Positions 40,395-53,399 of a DNA stretch of 64,000 nt are shown piece after piece. The stretch comes from Shinella sp. SUS2 (GTDB lineage: Bacteria > Pseudomonadota > Alphaproteobacteria > Rhizobiales > Rhizobiaceae), in NCBI RefSeq assembly GCF_001262505.1, contig NZ_KQ410727.1, positions 248,001 to 312,000 on the forward strand, read 5' to 3'. A model generated the notes under the pieces. That model searched no databases and had not been told where the DNA came from. It saw nothing but the letters and a program-made list of their open reading frames with translations. Position 1 is the first letter of the stretch; each line of letters starts with the position of its first letter. The position numbers and the translations under genes are program-made.

Positions 40395-41648
40395 ATGCGC
40401 AAATATTCGGTTTTCGCCGTCGCCCGCGAGGCGATGCGTGGCCACAAGGGCTGGGAGGCGCAATGGACCTCGCCCGAGCCGCGCAAGGAATATGACGTGA
40501 TCATCGTCGGCGGCGGCGGCCATGGCCTGGGCGCGGCCTACTATCTTGCCAAGGAACACGGCATCACCAATGTCGCTGTCATCGAGAAGGGTTGGCTCGG
40601 CGGCGGCAATACCGGCCGCAACACGACGATCATCCGCTCGAACTATCTCTATGACGAGAGCATGGACATCTACGAGCATTCGCTGAAGCTCTGGGAAGGG
40701 CTCAGCCAGGATCTCAACTACAATGTCATGTACTCGCCGCGCGGCGTGATGATGCTGTCGCACAATGTGCACGACAAGCAGTCCTTCCAGCGCCATGTCC
40801 ATGCCAACCGGCTCTACGGCATCGACAACGAATGGCTGACGCCGCAGCAGGCGAAGGACTTCGTGCCGGTTCTCGATATCTCTGCCTCCGCCCGCTACCC
40901 GATCAACGGTGCGGCCCTCCAGCGTCGCGGCGGCACCGCTCGCCACGACGCCGTCGCCTGGGGCTATGCCCGTGCCGCGTCGGATCGCGGCGTGCATGTC
41001 ATCCAGAACTGCGAGGTCAAGGGCATCCGCCGCGGGCCCGACGGCGCGGTGACAGGTGTGGAGACTTCGAAGGGGTTCATCGGCGCGAAGAAGATCGCGG
41101 TGTCGGCCTCCGGCCACAACTCGGTCATCCTGTCGATGGCCGACGTGAAGCTGCCGCTGCATTCCGTGCCGCTGCAGGCGCTGGTCTCCGAGCCGATGAA
41201 GCCGATCTTCCCCTGCGTGGTCATGTCCAACTCGGTGCATGCCTATATCTCGCAGTCGGACAAGGGCGAACTCGTCATCGGCGCGGGTACGGACCAGTAC
41301 AACTCCTATTCCCAGACCGGCGGTCTGCAGATCATCACGCATACGCTGGATGCGATCTGCGAACTCTTCCCGATGTTCAGACGCGTCAAGATGATGCGCC
41401 AGTGGGGCGGTATCACCGACAACACGCCGGATCGTTCGGCGATCCAGGGCGTGACGCCGGTGAAGAACCTCTTCGTCAATTGCGGCTGGGGCACCGGCGG
41501 CTTCAAGGCGACGCCGGGTTCGGCCCATCTCTTCGCGCACCTCATCGCGAAGGGTGAGCCGCACAAGCTGGCTTCCGGCCTGACGCTGGACCGCTTCCGT
41601 ACAGGCCGCCTCATCGACGAGGCCGCGGCGGCGGCCGTGGCCCATTGA
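40395..41648 (+). CDS. soxB: Sarcosine oxidase subunit beta
   Basis: A 417-residue flavoprotein subunit of heterotetrameric sarcosine oxidase. The FAD-binding motif [19 protein letters not shown] is at about 34-52. The histidine of TARHDAVAW (about residue 184) is the expected covalent FMN site. [22 protein letters not shown] and [13 protein letters not shown] match the family. The complex demethylates sarcosine to glycine, passing the methyl group to tetrahydrofolate. Length is normal. The stop overlaps the ATG of the next gene (TGATG), an inserted gene not usual between soxB and soxD. Confidence 0.93.
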   Translation: MRKYSVFAVAREAMRGHKGWEAQWTSPEPRKEYDVIIVGGGGHGLGAAYYLAKEHGITNVAVIEKGWLGGGNTGRNTTIIRSNYLYDESMDIYEHSLKLWEGLSQDLNYNVMYSPRGVMMLSHNVHDKQSFQRHVHANRLYGIDNEWLTPQQAKDFVPVLDISASARYPINGAALQRRGGTARHDAVAWGYARAASDRGVHVIQNCEVKGIRRGPDGAVTGVETSKGFIGAKKIAVSASGHNSVILSMADVKLPLHSVPLQALVSEPMKPIFPCVVMSNSVHAYISQSDKGELVIGAGTDQYNSYSQTGGLQIITHTLDAICELFPMFRRVKMMRQWGGITDNTPDRSAIQGVTPVKNLFVNCGWGTGGFKATPGSAHLFAHLIAKGEPHKLASGLTLDRFRTGRLIDEAAAAAVAH

Positions 41649-42043
41649 TGAACGGCGCGCTCCTTGCCGGGTTGCTGATGACGGCCGGTGTGATGCCGGC
41701 GGGCTCGATCATTCCCGAGCCTGATGATTTCCGTTTCCAGACGATCCGCAAGGCGGCCGGCGAGCGGAACTGGCCCTTTCTCGCGGAGAGCGGGATGTTG
41801 GGGTGCACGACGATGCTCGGCGAACGGGTGGTCTACTTCATCCCCGGCGACGACATGGAACGCGCCTACAACATCGACATCAACCTCTTTGCGATGAGTA
41901 TGGCCAATGTCGGAATAACGGATGTGCTGGCCCCCTACGAGGATAGCGCGCAACTGCTTTATCGGCTTGTGCCCTTCGTCTCCATGGGCCAGCGACTTTG
42001 CGACCAGGAACCCGGCACGCTCGTGACGGAACCAGAGCTTTAA
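41648..42043 (+). CDS. Small exported protein of unknown function inside the sox operon
   Basis: A 131-residue protein with a short hydrophobic start ([19 protein letters not shown]) that could be a signal peptide or anchor. The body has two cysteines (ESGMLGCTT and GQRLCDQ) and a [13 protein letters not shown] segment, faintly like the WPF-x-G-x-L-x-C pattern of DUF2511 (YebY) secreted proteins. Its ATG shares bases with the soxB stop, so it is translated with the operon, and soxD begins 14 bases after its stop. Known sarcosine oxidases have no fifth subunit of this kind, so its role is open. Confidence 0.72.
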   Translation: MNGALLAGLLMTAGVMPAGSIIPEPDDFRFQTIRKAAGERNWPFLAESGMLGCTTMLGERVVYFIPGDDMERAYNIDINLFAMSMANVGITDVLAPYEDSAQLLYRLVPFVSMGQRLCDQEPGTLVTEPEL

Positions 42044-42057
42044 ACAGGTAGGATACC

Positions 42058-42402
42058 ATGCTGCTGATCTACTGCCCCTACTGCGAGGAAGAGCGCTCGG
42101 AGCTCGAATTCCGCCACGGTGGCGACGCGCACATCGCCCGGCCGACCAACATGGCCGATATCACCGACGAGGAGTTCCAGGAGTATTTCTTCCTGCGCGA
42201 CAACCCGAAGGGCCTGATCTTCGAACGCTGGCGCCATATCCATGGCTGCGGCCGCTTCTTCAACGCGGCACGCGACACGGTGAGCGACAAGTTCGTCATG
42301 AGCTACAAGGCGGGCGAGCCTAAGCCTGATCTCTCCGGTGCGCCGACAACCACCGAAAAACCCGCCGAAACCTTTGAAACCACGGAAGGAACCGCGCAAT
42401 GA
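42058..42402 (+). CDS. soxD: Sarcosine oxidase subunit delta
   Basis: A 114-residue zinc-binding subunit. LIYCPYCEEERSELEF (C6, C9) and HIHGCGRFFNAARDT (H60, H62 and C64 region) supply the zinc ligands known from this small subunit, and the FFLRDNPKGLIFERWRH segment is family-specific. The C-terminal 25 residues are Thr/Glu/Pro-rich and probably disordered. It overlaps the soxA start by 4 bases (ATGA). Confidence 0.93.
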   Translation: MLLIYCPYCEEERSELEFRHGGDAHIARPTNMADITDEEFQEYFFLRDNPKGLIFERWRHIHGCGRFFNAARDTVSDKFVMSYKAGEPKPDLSGAPTTTEKPAETFETTEGTAQ

Positions 42403-45392
42403 GCGGCGCCAATCGCATTGCCGGTCAGGGCCGCCTGACGCCGGCCAAGACAGCGCGTTTTACCTTCGACGGAAAGACATTCGACGCGCTGGAAGGCGAT
42501 ACCGTCGCCTCGGCGCTGCTCGCCAACGGCGTGCACCTCGTCGGCCGCTCGTTCAAGTACCATCGCCCGCGCGGCATCCTGTCGGCAGGCCCGGAAGAGC
42601 CGAACGCGCTGATCGATGTTTCGCGCGATGCCGCCCGCCGCCAGCCGAACGTGCGCGCGCCGGTGCAAGAAGTCTTTGACGGCATGAAGGTTTCTTCGCA
42701 GAACCGCTGGCCGTCGCTCGCCTTCGATATCGGCGGCGTCAACAACCTGATGTCGCCGTTCTTCGCCGCCGGTTTCTACTACAAGACCTTCATGTGGCCG
42801 AAGGCCGCCTGGGAAAAGGTCTACGAGCCCTTCATCCGCAAGGCCGCCGGCCTCGGCGTCGCGCCGACGGAAGAGGATCCGGACCACTACGCCAGCCGCT
42901 ATGCCTATTGCGACGTGCTCGTCGCCGGTGGCGGCGTCGCCGGCCTTTCGGCAGCACTTGCCGCTGCCGAAGCCGGCGCGCGCGTCATCCTCTGCGACGA
43001 GCAGCCGGAAGTCGGCGGTGCGCTGCATTACGACACGTCGGTGACGATCGACGGTCGGAACGGCTACGACTGGGCGCAGGCGACGGCCGCCAGGCTGAAG
43101 GCGATGGAGAACGTCACCGTCCTCACCCGCACGACGGCCTTCGGCTACTACAACCACAATTTCGTCGGCCTCGTCGAGCGCGTCACCGACCACCTCGCAA
43201 AGCCTGACAAGAAGCTGCCGCGCGAGCGGATGTGGCAGGTGCGCGCCAAGCGCGTCATCCTCGCCACCGGTTCTATCGAGCGCCATATGGTGTTCGCCAA
43301 CAACGACCGGCCGGGCATCATGCTCGCCTCAGCGGCGCGCACCTATCTCAACCATTTCGGCGTCGCCGTCGGCCGCAAGGTCGGCGTCTACACGGCGAGT
43401 GATTCGGCCTATGAGGCCGCCTTCGACCTGAAGCGTGCCGGCGTCACCATCGCCGCCATCGTCGACAACAGAGAGAAGCCGGGCGAAGCCGTTCTGGCGG
43501 AAGCCCGCAAGTTTGGCATCGAGGTGCTGACCGGCCATTCGGTCGTCGACACCAAGGGCAAGCTGCGCGTCTCCTCCATGTCGGTCGCCCGCAATGGCGG
43601 CGGCTCGGCCCGCGCCATCCCGGTTGATGCGCTGCTGATGTCCGCCGGCTGGACGCCCTCCGTCCACCTCTTCTCGCAGTCGCGCGGCAAGGTGGCCTAT
43701 GATGCCGCCTCCGGCCGCTTTCTGCCGGGAGCCTATGCGCAGGATTGCCTCTCGGTCGGTTCGTGCAATGGCACGGACGGCCTCCAGGCGACCATCGAGG
43801 AATCGCTGGCCGCGGGCGAGCTGATGGCCCGCGCTACCGGCAACGAGGGCGGCGGCAAGGTCGAGCTCTCGGGTGAAAACGCCTTCGAATGGACCGGCGG
43901 CATGGCCGGCGCGGGCGAGGGCGCCGGCGTCGATACGACCGTCAAGGCTTTCGTCGATTTCCAGAACGACGTCTGCGCCAAGGACATCCGCCTTGCCGTG
44001 CGCGAAGGCATGCACTCGATCGAGCACATCAAGCGCTTCACCACCAACGGCATGGCGACGGACCAGGGCAAGCTGTCCAACATCCACGGCCTTGCCATCG
44101 CCTCTGAAGTGCTGAACCGCGAGATCCCGAAGATCGGCCTCACCACCTTCCGCGCGCCCTATACGCCCGTCACCTTCGGCGCGCTGATCAGCCATTCGCG
44201 CGGCGAACTCTTCGATCCGGCGCGCAAGACGCCTATGCATGCCTGGGAAGAAGCGCATGGCGCGGTCTTCGAAGACGTCGGTAACTGGAAGCGCGCCTGG
44301 TATTATCCGCGCCCCGGCGAAACCATGCACGACGCGGTCAACCGCGAGTGCCGCACGGTGCGCAATGCCGCCGGCCTCTTCGATGCCTCGACGCTCGGCA
44401 AGATCGAAGTCGTCGGCCCCGATGCCGCCGAGTTCCTGAACCTGATGTACACCAACGCCTGGGATACGCTGAAGCCCGGCCGTTGCCGCTACGGCATCAT
44501 GCTGCGCGAAGACGGTTTCGTTTATGACGACGGCGTCGTCGGGCGCCTCGCGGAGGATCGCTTCCACGTCACGACGACGACGGGCGGCGCGCCGCGCGTC
44601 ATGAACCACATGGAAGACTATCTCCAGACGGAATTCCCGCATCTGAAGGTCTGGCTGACCTCGACCACCGAACAGTGGGCAGTCATCGCCGTGCAGGGTC
44701 CGAAGGCGCGCGAAATCCTCGAGCCGCTCATCGAAGGCATCGACATCTCGAACGAAGCCTTCCCGCATATGAGCGTGCGCGAAGGAAAGATCTGCGGCGT
44801 GCCGACGCGGCTCTTCCGCATGTCCTTCACCGGCGAAGCGGGCTACGAAGTCAACGTTCCCGCCGATTATGGCCAGGCCGTCTGGGAAGCCATCTGGGCC
44901 CGCGCCGAACCGCTCGGGGCCTGCGCCTACGGCACGGAGACCATGCACGTCCTGCGCGCCGAAAAGGGCTATATCATCGTCGGCCAGGATACGGACGGCA
45001 CGGTGACGCCGCACGATGCCAGCCTGAGCTGGGCCGTCTCCAAGAAGAAGACGGATTTCGTCGGCATCCGTGGCCTGAAGCGTCCGGACCTCGTCAAGGA
45101 GGGGCGCAAGCAGCTCGTCGGCCTTTTGACCAAGGACCCGAACGTGGTGCTGGAGGAGGGCGCGCAGATCGTCGCCGATCCGAACGAGCCGAAGCCGATG
45201 AAAATGCTCGGCCATGTGACCTCGTCCTACTGGTCGGAAAACTGCGGCCGCTCGATCGCCATGGCGCTTGTCGCCGGTGGTCAGGCACGGCTTGGCCAGA
45301 CGCTCTACGTGCCGATGCCCGACCGTACCATCGCGGTCGAGGTCAGCGACATGGTGTTCATCGACAAGGAAGGAGGACGCCTCAATGGCTGA
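42399..45392 (+). CDS. soxA: Sarcosine oxidase subunit alpha
   Basis: A 997-residue subunit. The N-terminal 100 residues are the 2Fe-2S-ferredoxin-like domain (without the iron cluster) that includes KYHRPRGILSAGPEEPNALI. A nucleotide-binding domain follows (VLVAGGGVAGLSAALAAAEAG, about 170-190; NAD site). The C-terminal 380 residues (about 610-990) form a GcvT-like tetrahydrofolate-binding aminomethyltransferase domain with RCRYGIMLREDGFVYDDG and FTGEAGYEVNVP. Length matches the family at about 970-1000. The end overlaps soxG by 8 bases. Confidence 0.94.
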   Translation: MSGANRIAGQGRLTPAKTARFTFDGKTFDALEGDTVASALLANGVHLVGRSFKYHRPRGILSAGPEEPNALIDVSRDAARRQPNVRAPVQEVFDGMKVSSQNRWPSLAFDIGGVNNLMSPFFAAGFYYKTFMWPKAAWEKVYEPFIRKAAGLGVAPTEEDPDHYASRYAYCDVLVAGGGVAGLSAALAAAEAGARVILCDEQPEVGGALHYDTSVTIDGRNGYDWAQATAARLKAMENVTVLTRTTAFGYYNHNFVGLVERVTDHLAKPDKKLPRERMWQVRAKRVILATGSIERHMVFANNDRPGIMLASAARTYLNHFGVAVGRKVGVYTASDSAYEAAFDLKRAGVTIAAIVDNREKPGEAVLAEARKFGIEVLTGHSVVDTKGKLRVSSMSVARNGGGSARAIPVDALLMSAGWTPSVHLFSQSRGKVAYDAASGRFLPGAYAQDCLSVGSCNGTDGLQATIEESLAAGELMARATGNEGGGKVELSGENAFEWTGGMAGAGEGAGVDTTVKAFVDFQNDVCAKDIRLAVREGMHSIEHIKRFTTNGMATDQGKLSNIHGLAIASEVLNREIPKIGLTTFRAPYTPVTFGALISHSRGELFDPARKTPMHAWEEAHGAVFEDVGNWKRAWYYPRPGETMHDAVNRECRTVRNAAGLFDASTLGKIEVVGPDAAEFLNLMYTNAWDTLKPGRCRYGIMLREDGFVYDDGVVGRLAEDRFHVTTTTGGAPRVMNHMEDYLQTEFPHLKVWLTSTTEQWAVIAVQGPKAREILEPLIEGIDISNEAFPHMSVREGKICGVPTRLFRMSFTGEAGYEVNVPADYGQAVWEAIWARAEPLGACAYGTETMHVLRAEKGYIIVGQDTDGTVTPHDASLSWAVSKKKTDFVGIRGLKRPDLVKEGRKQLVGLLTKDPNVVLEEGAQIVADPNEPKPMKMLGHVTSSYWSENCGRSIAMALVAGGQARLGQTLYVPMPDRTIAVEVSDMVFIDKEGGRLNG

Positions 45393-45933
45393 TCAAGCTC
45401 TTCGCAAGGCGCCGCTCGCCGGCCGTCATGGTGGTTCCGCCGGCGCGCGCGTCACGCCCGCCGCCCCTGCAACCCGTCTTTCGCTGCGTGCAGGCGAAGA
45501 TGCCATCGGCACGCTTTCGCTGGCCTTCGGCCTCGAACTGCCGAGACGGCCGAAAACCTCGGCCTCCGTCAGCGGGCGCCACGCGCTCTGGCTCGGGCCG
45601 GACGAATGGCTGCTGATCGACGAGAACGGCGCCGACCTGATGGGCATTGCATCGGGCGTTTCCGCGCTGCATTCGGCGACGGATGTCTCGCATCGCAACA
45701 CGGCGATCCTCGTTTCCGGCCCCAACGCGGCCGGAGCGATTGCCAGTGGCTGCCCGCTCGATCTCGGCAATGCGATCTTCCCGGTTGGCGCCGCGGCGCG
45801 CACGGTGCTTGGCAAGATCGAGATCGTGCTCCTGCGCACCGGCGAGGAAGACTATCGCGTGGAATGCTGGCGCTCGTTCTCGCCCTACGCCTTCGGCCTG
45901 CTTGCCGAGGGCGCGGAAGACGCCGGGCTCTGA
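45385..45933 (+). CDS. soxG: Sarcosine oxidase subunit gamma
   Basis: A 182-residue subunit, the last of the operon. LWLGPDEWLLI, SHRNTAILVSGPNAAGAIASGCPLDL (cited in parts), and EVCWRSFSPYAFGLL-type C-terminus match the gamma subunit, which has a GcvT-like fold without a catalytic role and stabilises the complex. AAGGAGGA, inside the end of soxA, sets the ATG at 45385. It ends 6 bases before the convergent acetyltransferase gene. No folD, glyA or purU follow, unlike the fuller sarcosine clusters of some rhizobia. Confidence 0.9.
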   Translation: MADQALRKAPLAGRHGGSAGARVTPAAPATRLSLRAGEDAIGTLSLAFGLELPRRPKTSASVSGRHALWLGPDEWLLIDENGADLMGIASGVSALHSATDVSHRNTAILVSGPNAAGAIASGCPLDLGNAIFPVGAAARTVLGKIEIVLLRTGEEDYRVECWRSFSPYAFGLLAEGAEDAGL

Positions 45934-45939
45934 CCGCGA

Positions 45940-46464
45940 TCAGAAGAACCGATAGAAGAACAGGGCTGTCTCCCGCGTCCCGGGGGACAGCCCTTCGTAC
46001 AGGTGCCGGTCATAGCCGCCGAGGGTAAAACCCTGGCGCAGATAGAACCGGCAGGCGGCAACATTGGTCGTCTGGGTTTCGAGACGAATACCCGGCAGGC
46101 CGTTGTCCTTCGCCCAGCGAAACGCCTGCTGTATCAGGCGCTGCGCTGCGCCTGTGCCACGCCACTCCGTATCGACGGCGATGTCATCGATGAAGGCGAA
46201 ATTGTTCCATCCCTTCGAGAGTACGATATAGCCGACCGGCGCCTCGTCCCCGACAACGACAAAGAGCGCCTTGTTCTCGTCGTTCAGGTCGGCTTTGAGG
46301 TCATCCGCGTCGAAGCCGTAGCTCTTGGCATAGGGCTCCACAGGCCGGGCCTGCGCCAACCAGTCGCCGTCGAAAGGTGGTACAGCTTCGCGGGTGACGA
46401 GGAAGGAAAAGTCGCAGGCACCGAGGATCGCGATGTCTTCCGGTGCGGCGAGACGGATTTTCAC
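45940..46464 (-). CDS. GNAT acetyltransferase, streptothricin acetyltransferase-like
   Basis: A 174-residue acetyltransferase. The region FIDDIAVDTEWRGTGAAQRLI followed by AFRWAKDNGLPGIRLETQTTNVAACRFYLRQGF is the acetyl-CoA site; LETQTTNVAACRFY closely matches the streptothricin acetyltransferase subgroup. Whether it confers nourseothricin resistance is not shown by the sequence, and chromosomal members often act on other amines. It overlaps the upstream MaoC gene by 4 bases (ATGA). A self-complementary stretch (45962-45970/45986-45994) lies within its last codons. Confidence 0.82.
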   Translation of the reverse strand: MKIRLAAPEDIAILGACDFSFLVTREAVPPFDGDWLAQARPVEPYAKSYGFDADDLKADLNDENKALFVVVGDEAPVGYIVLSKGWNNFAFIDDIAVDTEWRGTGAAQRLIQQAFRWAKDNGLPGIRLETQTTNVAACRFYLRQGFTLGGYDRHLYEGLSPGTRETALFFYRFF

Positions 46465-46949
46465 ACGTCCTCCGGCCGGTCCTTGGGATCGAACTGGATG
46501 ATGGTGATCCAGTCGGCGGTCAGGGCGGGCTTTCGTTCGTCCTCGATCTCCACTGAGACGTCATAGCGGATGGTCACCATGCCGGCACCGCGAAAGCGCG
46601 CTTCGGCGAGAACGAAGCGGCCGCGCACACGCGTTCCGCTTTTCACCGGCGTCATGAAGCGGACCTTCTCGAAGCCGTAGTTGATGCCCATCGTCTGCTC
46701 GACGATGCGCGGCACGCAATCGTAGTTCATTGCTGAAAGCAGTGAGAGCGTCAGGAAGCCGTGCGCGATCGTGCCGCCGAAGGGCGTTTCCGCGGCTGCC
46801 CGCACGGGATCGGTATGGATGAACTGGTGGTCTTCCGTCGCTTCGGCAAAACGGTCGATCACCGTCTGGTCGACCGTGAACCAGCGCGACAGGCCGAGTT
46901 CGGTGCCGACGAGGGTGCCGATGTCCTTCAGGTGAATGGTCTCTGGCAT
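46461..46949 (-). CDS. MaoC family dehydratase
   Basis: A 162-residue hot-dog-fold hydratase. VDQTVIDRFAEATEDHQFIHTDPVRA carries the catalytic Asp40 and His45 of the R-specific enoyl-CoA hydratase motif in a modified form, and GGTIAHGFLTLSLLSAM is the family's second signature. It would hydrate enoyl-CoA or a related thioester, perhaps in fatty acid or polyhydroxyalkanoate metabolism. The ATG at 46947-46949 begins MPETIHLKDIGTL, like relatives. A perfect 12-bp palindrome lies 88-99 bases upstream. Confidence 0.85.
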   Translation of the reverse strand: MPETIHLKDIGTLVGTELGLSRWFTVDQTVIDRFAEATEDHQFIHTDPVRAAAETPFGGTIAHGFLTLSLLSAMNYDCVPRIVEQTMGINYGFEKVRFMTPVKSGTRVRGRFVLAEARFRGAGMVTIRYDVSVEIEDERKPALTADWITIIQFDPKDRPEDV

Positions 46950-47036
46950 AGGGTTTTCCTGCCGCTCGATGCGCGCCTGGATTCGGTATTCTCGCAAGAG
47001 CGCGGCGCGTTTGCGCGACATGCTTTAGAGAGATGG

Positions 47037-47048
47037 TTTGTCCGGACA
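47037..47048. promoter_or_regulatory. 12-bp palindrome upstream of the MaoC gene
   Basis: TTGTCCGGACAA is a perfect palindrome with the GT-N4-AC core common to FadR-type GntR operators. It lies in the gap between glgX and maoC, near the likely maoC promoter. The binding regulator is unknown. Confidence 0.4.
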
Positions 47049-47055
47049 ATGAAGA

Positions 47056-49029
47056 TCAGTGCTTTTCGACAAAAATCTCGACGCTGCGGGGATGGATGAG
47101 GCTGGTCGCGGGATGGTTGGTGGAAAGCAGGCTCGTCCAGTCGCGTCCCTCCGGTGGCGGCAGGGCGAGCGCCTGCTCACCATGCGTCCGGTTGATGGCG
47201 ATTGCGAGATGGACGATCCGCTGCTGCTGTAGATCAGGCGTCTTGAGGATGGCAAGCAGGGTTCCGGCGAACGGCGCTTCCCAGTCGCCGACCGTCATTG
47301 GGGTGCCTGCCAGTGTCCGCCATTCGATATCGCCGGTGCCGCTCCAGAAGGTCGTTTCCGTGAGGGCGGGGAAACGCTTGCGAATGGCAGAGAGCATGGC
47401 GGTGTGTTCGATCAGACCGTCGTCGAGCCGGTCCCAGTGCATCCAGGTGATGGCGTTGTCCTGGCAATAGGCGTTGTTGTTGCCGTTCTGGCTGCGTCCG
47501 CCCTCGTCGCCGGCCGTCAGCATGACGGTGCCGCGCGAGAGGAAGAGGCTCGCCAGCAGCGCCTTTACATCCGCCCGGCGGGCCGAGAGCACCGCGCCGT
47601 CCGTCGTCTCGCCCTCGGCGCCGTTGTTCCAGGAATGGTTCTCGTTGTGGCCGTCGCGGTTGTCCTCGCCGTTCGCCTCGTTGTGTTTCACCGTATGGGA
47701 GACAAGGTCCATCAAGGTGAAGCCGTCATGGGCGGCGAGGAAATTGACGGAGCGGGTGCGGTCGCCGCCGTGGCGGGAGAAGATGTCGGAAGAGCCGGCA
47801 AGCGCGGTGACGAAGGCACCGAGCCGGTGGCTGTCACCGCGCCAGAAGGTGCGCGTGTCGTCGCGATAGCGGTCGTTCCATTCGAGGAAGGGTTCCGGGA
47901 AATTGCCGAGCTGGTAGCCGCCGGGCCCGATGTCCCAGGGTTCGGCGATCAGCACGCGGTCCTTGAGCAGCGGGTCGGCGCAGATTTCCGAGAGCAGCGC
48001 GGCCCTTGCGGAAAAACCGTCCGCCTCGCGGCCGAGGATGGTGGCAAGGTCGAAGCGGAAGCCATCGACGCCGGCATGGCGCACGAAATGGCGCAGGCTG
48101 TCGAGCACGAGCTGGCGTACGATCGGGTGTTCCCCGGCGATGGTGTTGCCGCAGCCGGTGTCGTTGATCAGCTCGCCGGGGCGGCCCTCCACATGGCGGT
48201 AATAGGTGAGGTTGTCGAGGCCGCGCATGGAGAGCGTCGCGCCGTGGAGGTCGCTCTCGCCGGAATGGTTGAAGACGAGGTCGAGGATGACGCCGATGTT
48301 TTCGGCGCGCAGTGCCGCGACGGTGTCGGCGAGTTCCTTCATGCCGCCGGGAACGAGGCGCGGATCGAGCGCCATCAGCGCGATCGGGTTGTAGCCCCAG
48401 CTGTTGGAAAGACCGAGAGGCGGCAGATGGCGTTCATCGATCCAGGCGGTGATCGGCATCAGCTCGACGGCATCGACGCCGAGGCGCTTGAGATGGGCGA
48501 GCACGGCGGGATGGGCAAGCGCGCCGACGGTTCCGCGCACCGCCTCCGGCACGTCGGGGTGCAGCATGGTGAAGCTGCGCACCGCTACCTCGTAGACGAA
48601 GCCACCGGGGCGGAAGAGCGGCGCTTTTACATCGACCGGCCGGTTTCGTGTGACGATGGCCTTCGGCACGATATCCGCCGTCTCGACACCGAAGCGGGTG
48701 AGGCGGCCGTCGTGCACGAAGGGGCGGTCGATTTTCTTGGCATAGGGATCGACGAGCAGTTTTGTCGGGTCGAACCAGAGGCCGTGGTCGGGGGAATAGA
48801 TACCATCGGCGCGGAAGCCGTAGCATGTTCCAGCGGTCGCGCCTTCGACGAAGACACGGTGGAAACCGTTCTCGTCCCGCCCCATTGCGAGGCGGGCGAG
48901 TTCCTTGTCGCCATTGTTGTCGAACAGGCAAAGCTCGACCCGGCCGGCGTTGTGCGAATAGACCGCGAACTCCACCCCGTCCCCGGAGAGCGTGGCGCCC
49001 GGCGCGAAGGAAGGGGCGGTGATCGTCAT
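47056..49029 (-). CDS. glgX: Glycogen debranching enzyme (isoamylase type)
   Basis: A 657-residue GH13 enzyme that removes alpha-1,6 branches left by phosphorylase. The N-terminal CBM48 domain begins PGATLSGDGVEFAVYSHNA. The catalytic barrel shows VIDLVFNH-type region I (GVILDLVFNHSGE), GFRFDLATILG (nucleophile about D327), LIAEPWDIG (acid/base about E362) and FLAAHDGFTLMDLVS. Length fits GlgX. It is the last gene of the glg operon, starting 1 base after the pgm stop. No terminator is clear after it. Confidence 0.93.
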   Translation of the reverse strand: MTITAPSFAPGATLSGDGVEFAVYSHNAGRVELCLFDNNGDKELARLAMGRDENGFHRVFVEGATAGTCYGFRADGIYSPDHGLWFDPTKLLVDPYAKKIDRPFVHDGRLTRFGVETADIVPKAIVTRNRPVDVKAPLFRPGGFVYEVAVRSFTMLHPDVPEAVRGTVGALAHPAVLAHLKRLGVDAVELMPITAWIDERHLPPLGLSNSWGYNPIALMALDPRLVPGGMKELADTVAALRAENIGVILDLVFNHSGESDLHGATLSMRGLDNLTYYRHVEGRPGELINDTGCGNTIAGEHPIVRQLVLDSLRHFVRHAGVDGFRFDLATILGREADGFSARAALLSEICADPLLKDRVLIAEPWDIGPGGYQLGNFPEPFLEWNDRYRDDTRTFWRGDSHRLGAFVTALAGSSDIFSRHGGDRTRSVNFLAAHDGFTLMDLVSHTVKHNEANGEDNRDGHNENHSWNNGAEGETTDGAVLSARRADVKALLASLFLSRGTVMLTAGDEGGRSQNGNNNAYCQDNAITWMHWDRLDDGLIEHTAMLSAIRKRFPALTETTFWSGTGDIEWRTLAGTPMTVGDWEAPFAGTLLAILKTPDLQQQRIVHLAIAINRTHGEQALALPPPEGRDWTSLLSTNHPATSLIHPRSVEIFVEKH

Positions 49030-49030
49030 C

Positions 49031-52106
<3,076 letters not shown>

Positions 52107-52114
52107 GAGGACGA

Positions 52115-53377
52115 CTAGAGCTCCAGCTTGTCGATCATGGGTTGGGTGATGAGGCAGATGCCGCCTTCCGACCGGCGGAAACGCTTGGCATCGAGCACCG
52201 GGTCCTCGCCGACGACGAGGCCTTCCGGAATGACGACGCCCCTGTCGATGACGACATTCCTGAGGTTGGCATGGCGGCCGATCATGACGTTGGGCAGCAC
52301 GACGGCGCCTTCGAGACGGGAATAGGAATTGGCGCGCACGCCCGTGAAGAGGAGGCTGCGATGCAGCGTCGAGCCGGAGATAATGCAATCGCCGGAGACG
52401 AGCGAGGAGATCGCCGAGCCGCGGCGGTTCTCGTCGTCATGCACGAACTTTGCCGGCGGCTTGATCTCGGCGAAGGTCCAGATCGGCCAGGAGCTGTCGT
52501 AGATGTCGAGTTCCGGGGTGATGTCGGTGAGGTCGATATTGGCCTGCCAATAGGCATCGACCGTGCCGACGTCGCGCCAATAGGCCTCGCGCTCGAAATC
52601 GGAGCGCACGCAGGAGGCGGTGAAACGATGGGCGACGGCTTTGCCGTGCTCGACGATGTAGGGGATGATGTCCTTGCCGAAATCGCGGCTCGACGTCGGG
52701 TCGGCGGCGTCGCGCCGCAGGAGGTCCATCAGGAACTTCGTGTGAAAGACATAGATGCCCATGGAGGCGAGCGCCATGTCGGGATTGCCGGGAATGCTCG
52801 GCGGATCGGCCGGCTTCTCCACGAAGGCGATGATCTGGTCCTTGTCGTCGACATGCATGACGCCGAAGCCGGTTGCTTCCATGCGCGGCACTTCCAGGCA
52901 CCCGATGGTGACCTGCGCGCCGGAATCGACGTGCTGCTGGAGCATCAGCTCGTAGTCCATTTTATAGATATGATCGCCGGCGAGGATGACCATGTATTCG
53001 ACGCCGTAGTCTTCGATGATGTCGATATTCTGGTAGACGGCATCGGCGGTGCCCTCGTACCACTGTGTTTCGGACACACGCTGGCTGGCGGGCAGGATAT
53101 CGAAGCTCTCGTTGCGCTCGGGGCGGAAGAAGTTCCAGCCGCGCTGCAGGTGACGGATCAACGAATGCGCCTTGTACTGGGTGGCGACGCCGATGCGGCG
53201 GATACCGGAGTTCAGCGCATTGGAGAGGGCGAAATCGATGATGCGCGCCTTGCCGCCGAAATAGACGGCGGGCTTGGCGCGCCGGTCTGTCAGTTCCTTG
53301 AGGCGGCTGCCGCGACCCCCCGCCAGAACATAGGCCATCGCGTCACGGGCGAGGGGTTGAATCCGCTTTTGCTCCAT
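52115..53377 (-). CDS. glgC: Glucose-1-phosphate adenylyltransferase (ADP-glucose pyrophosphorylase)
   Basis: A 420-residue enzyme making ADP-glucose. The N-terminal nucleotidyltransferase domain has [43 protein letters not shown] and EKPADPPS. The C-terminal beta-helix includes [21 protein letters not shown] (quoted in part). In Agrobacterium it is allosterically activated by fructose 6-phosphate and pyruvate. It sits 22 bases after glgB. Confidence 0.95.
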   Translation of the reverse strand: MEQKRIQPLARDAMAYVLAGGRGSRLKELTDRRAKPAVYFGGKARIIDFALSNALNSGIRRIGVATQYKAHSLIRHLQRGWNFFRPERNESFDILPASQRVSETQWYEGTADAVYQNIDIIEDYGVEYMVILAGDHIYKMDYELMLQQHVDSGAQVTIGCLEVPRMEATGFGVMHVDDKDQIIAFVEKPADPPSIPGNPDMALASMGIYVFHTKFLMDLLRRDAADPTSSRDFGKDIIPYIVEHGKAVAHRFTASCVRSDFEREAYWRDVGTVDAYWQANIDLTDITPELDIYDSSWPIWTFAEIKPPAKFVHDDENRRGSAISSLVSGDCIISGSTLHRSLLFTGVRANSYSRLEGAVVLPNVMIGRHANLRNVVIDRGVVIPEGLVVGEDPVLDAKRFRRSEGGICLITQPMIDKLEL

Positions 53378-53399
53378 AGTGTCCTCCCGACAGTCGAAT

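Noticed and set aside
45962..45994. Hairpin AGGGCTGTC/GACAGCCCT considered as the sox operon terminator.
   Set aside because: It lies inside the last codons of the convergent acetyltransferase gene and has no T-run, so terminator function is unclear.
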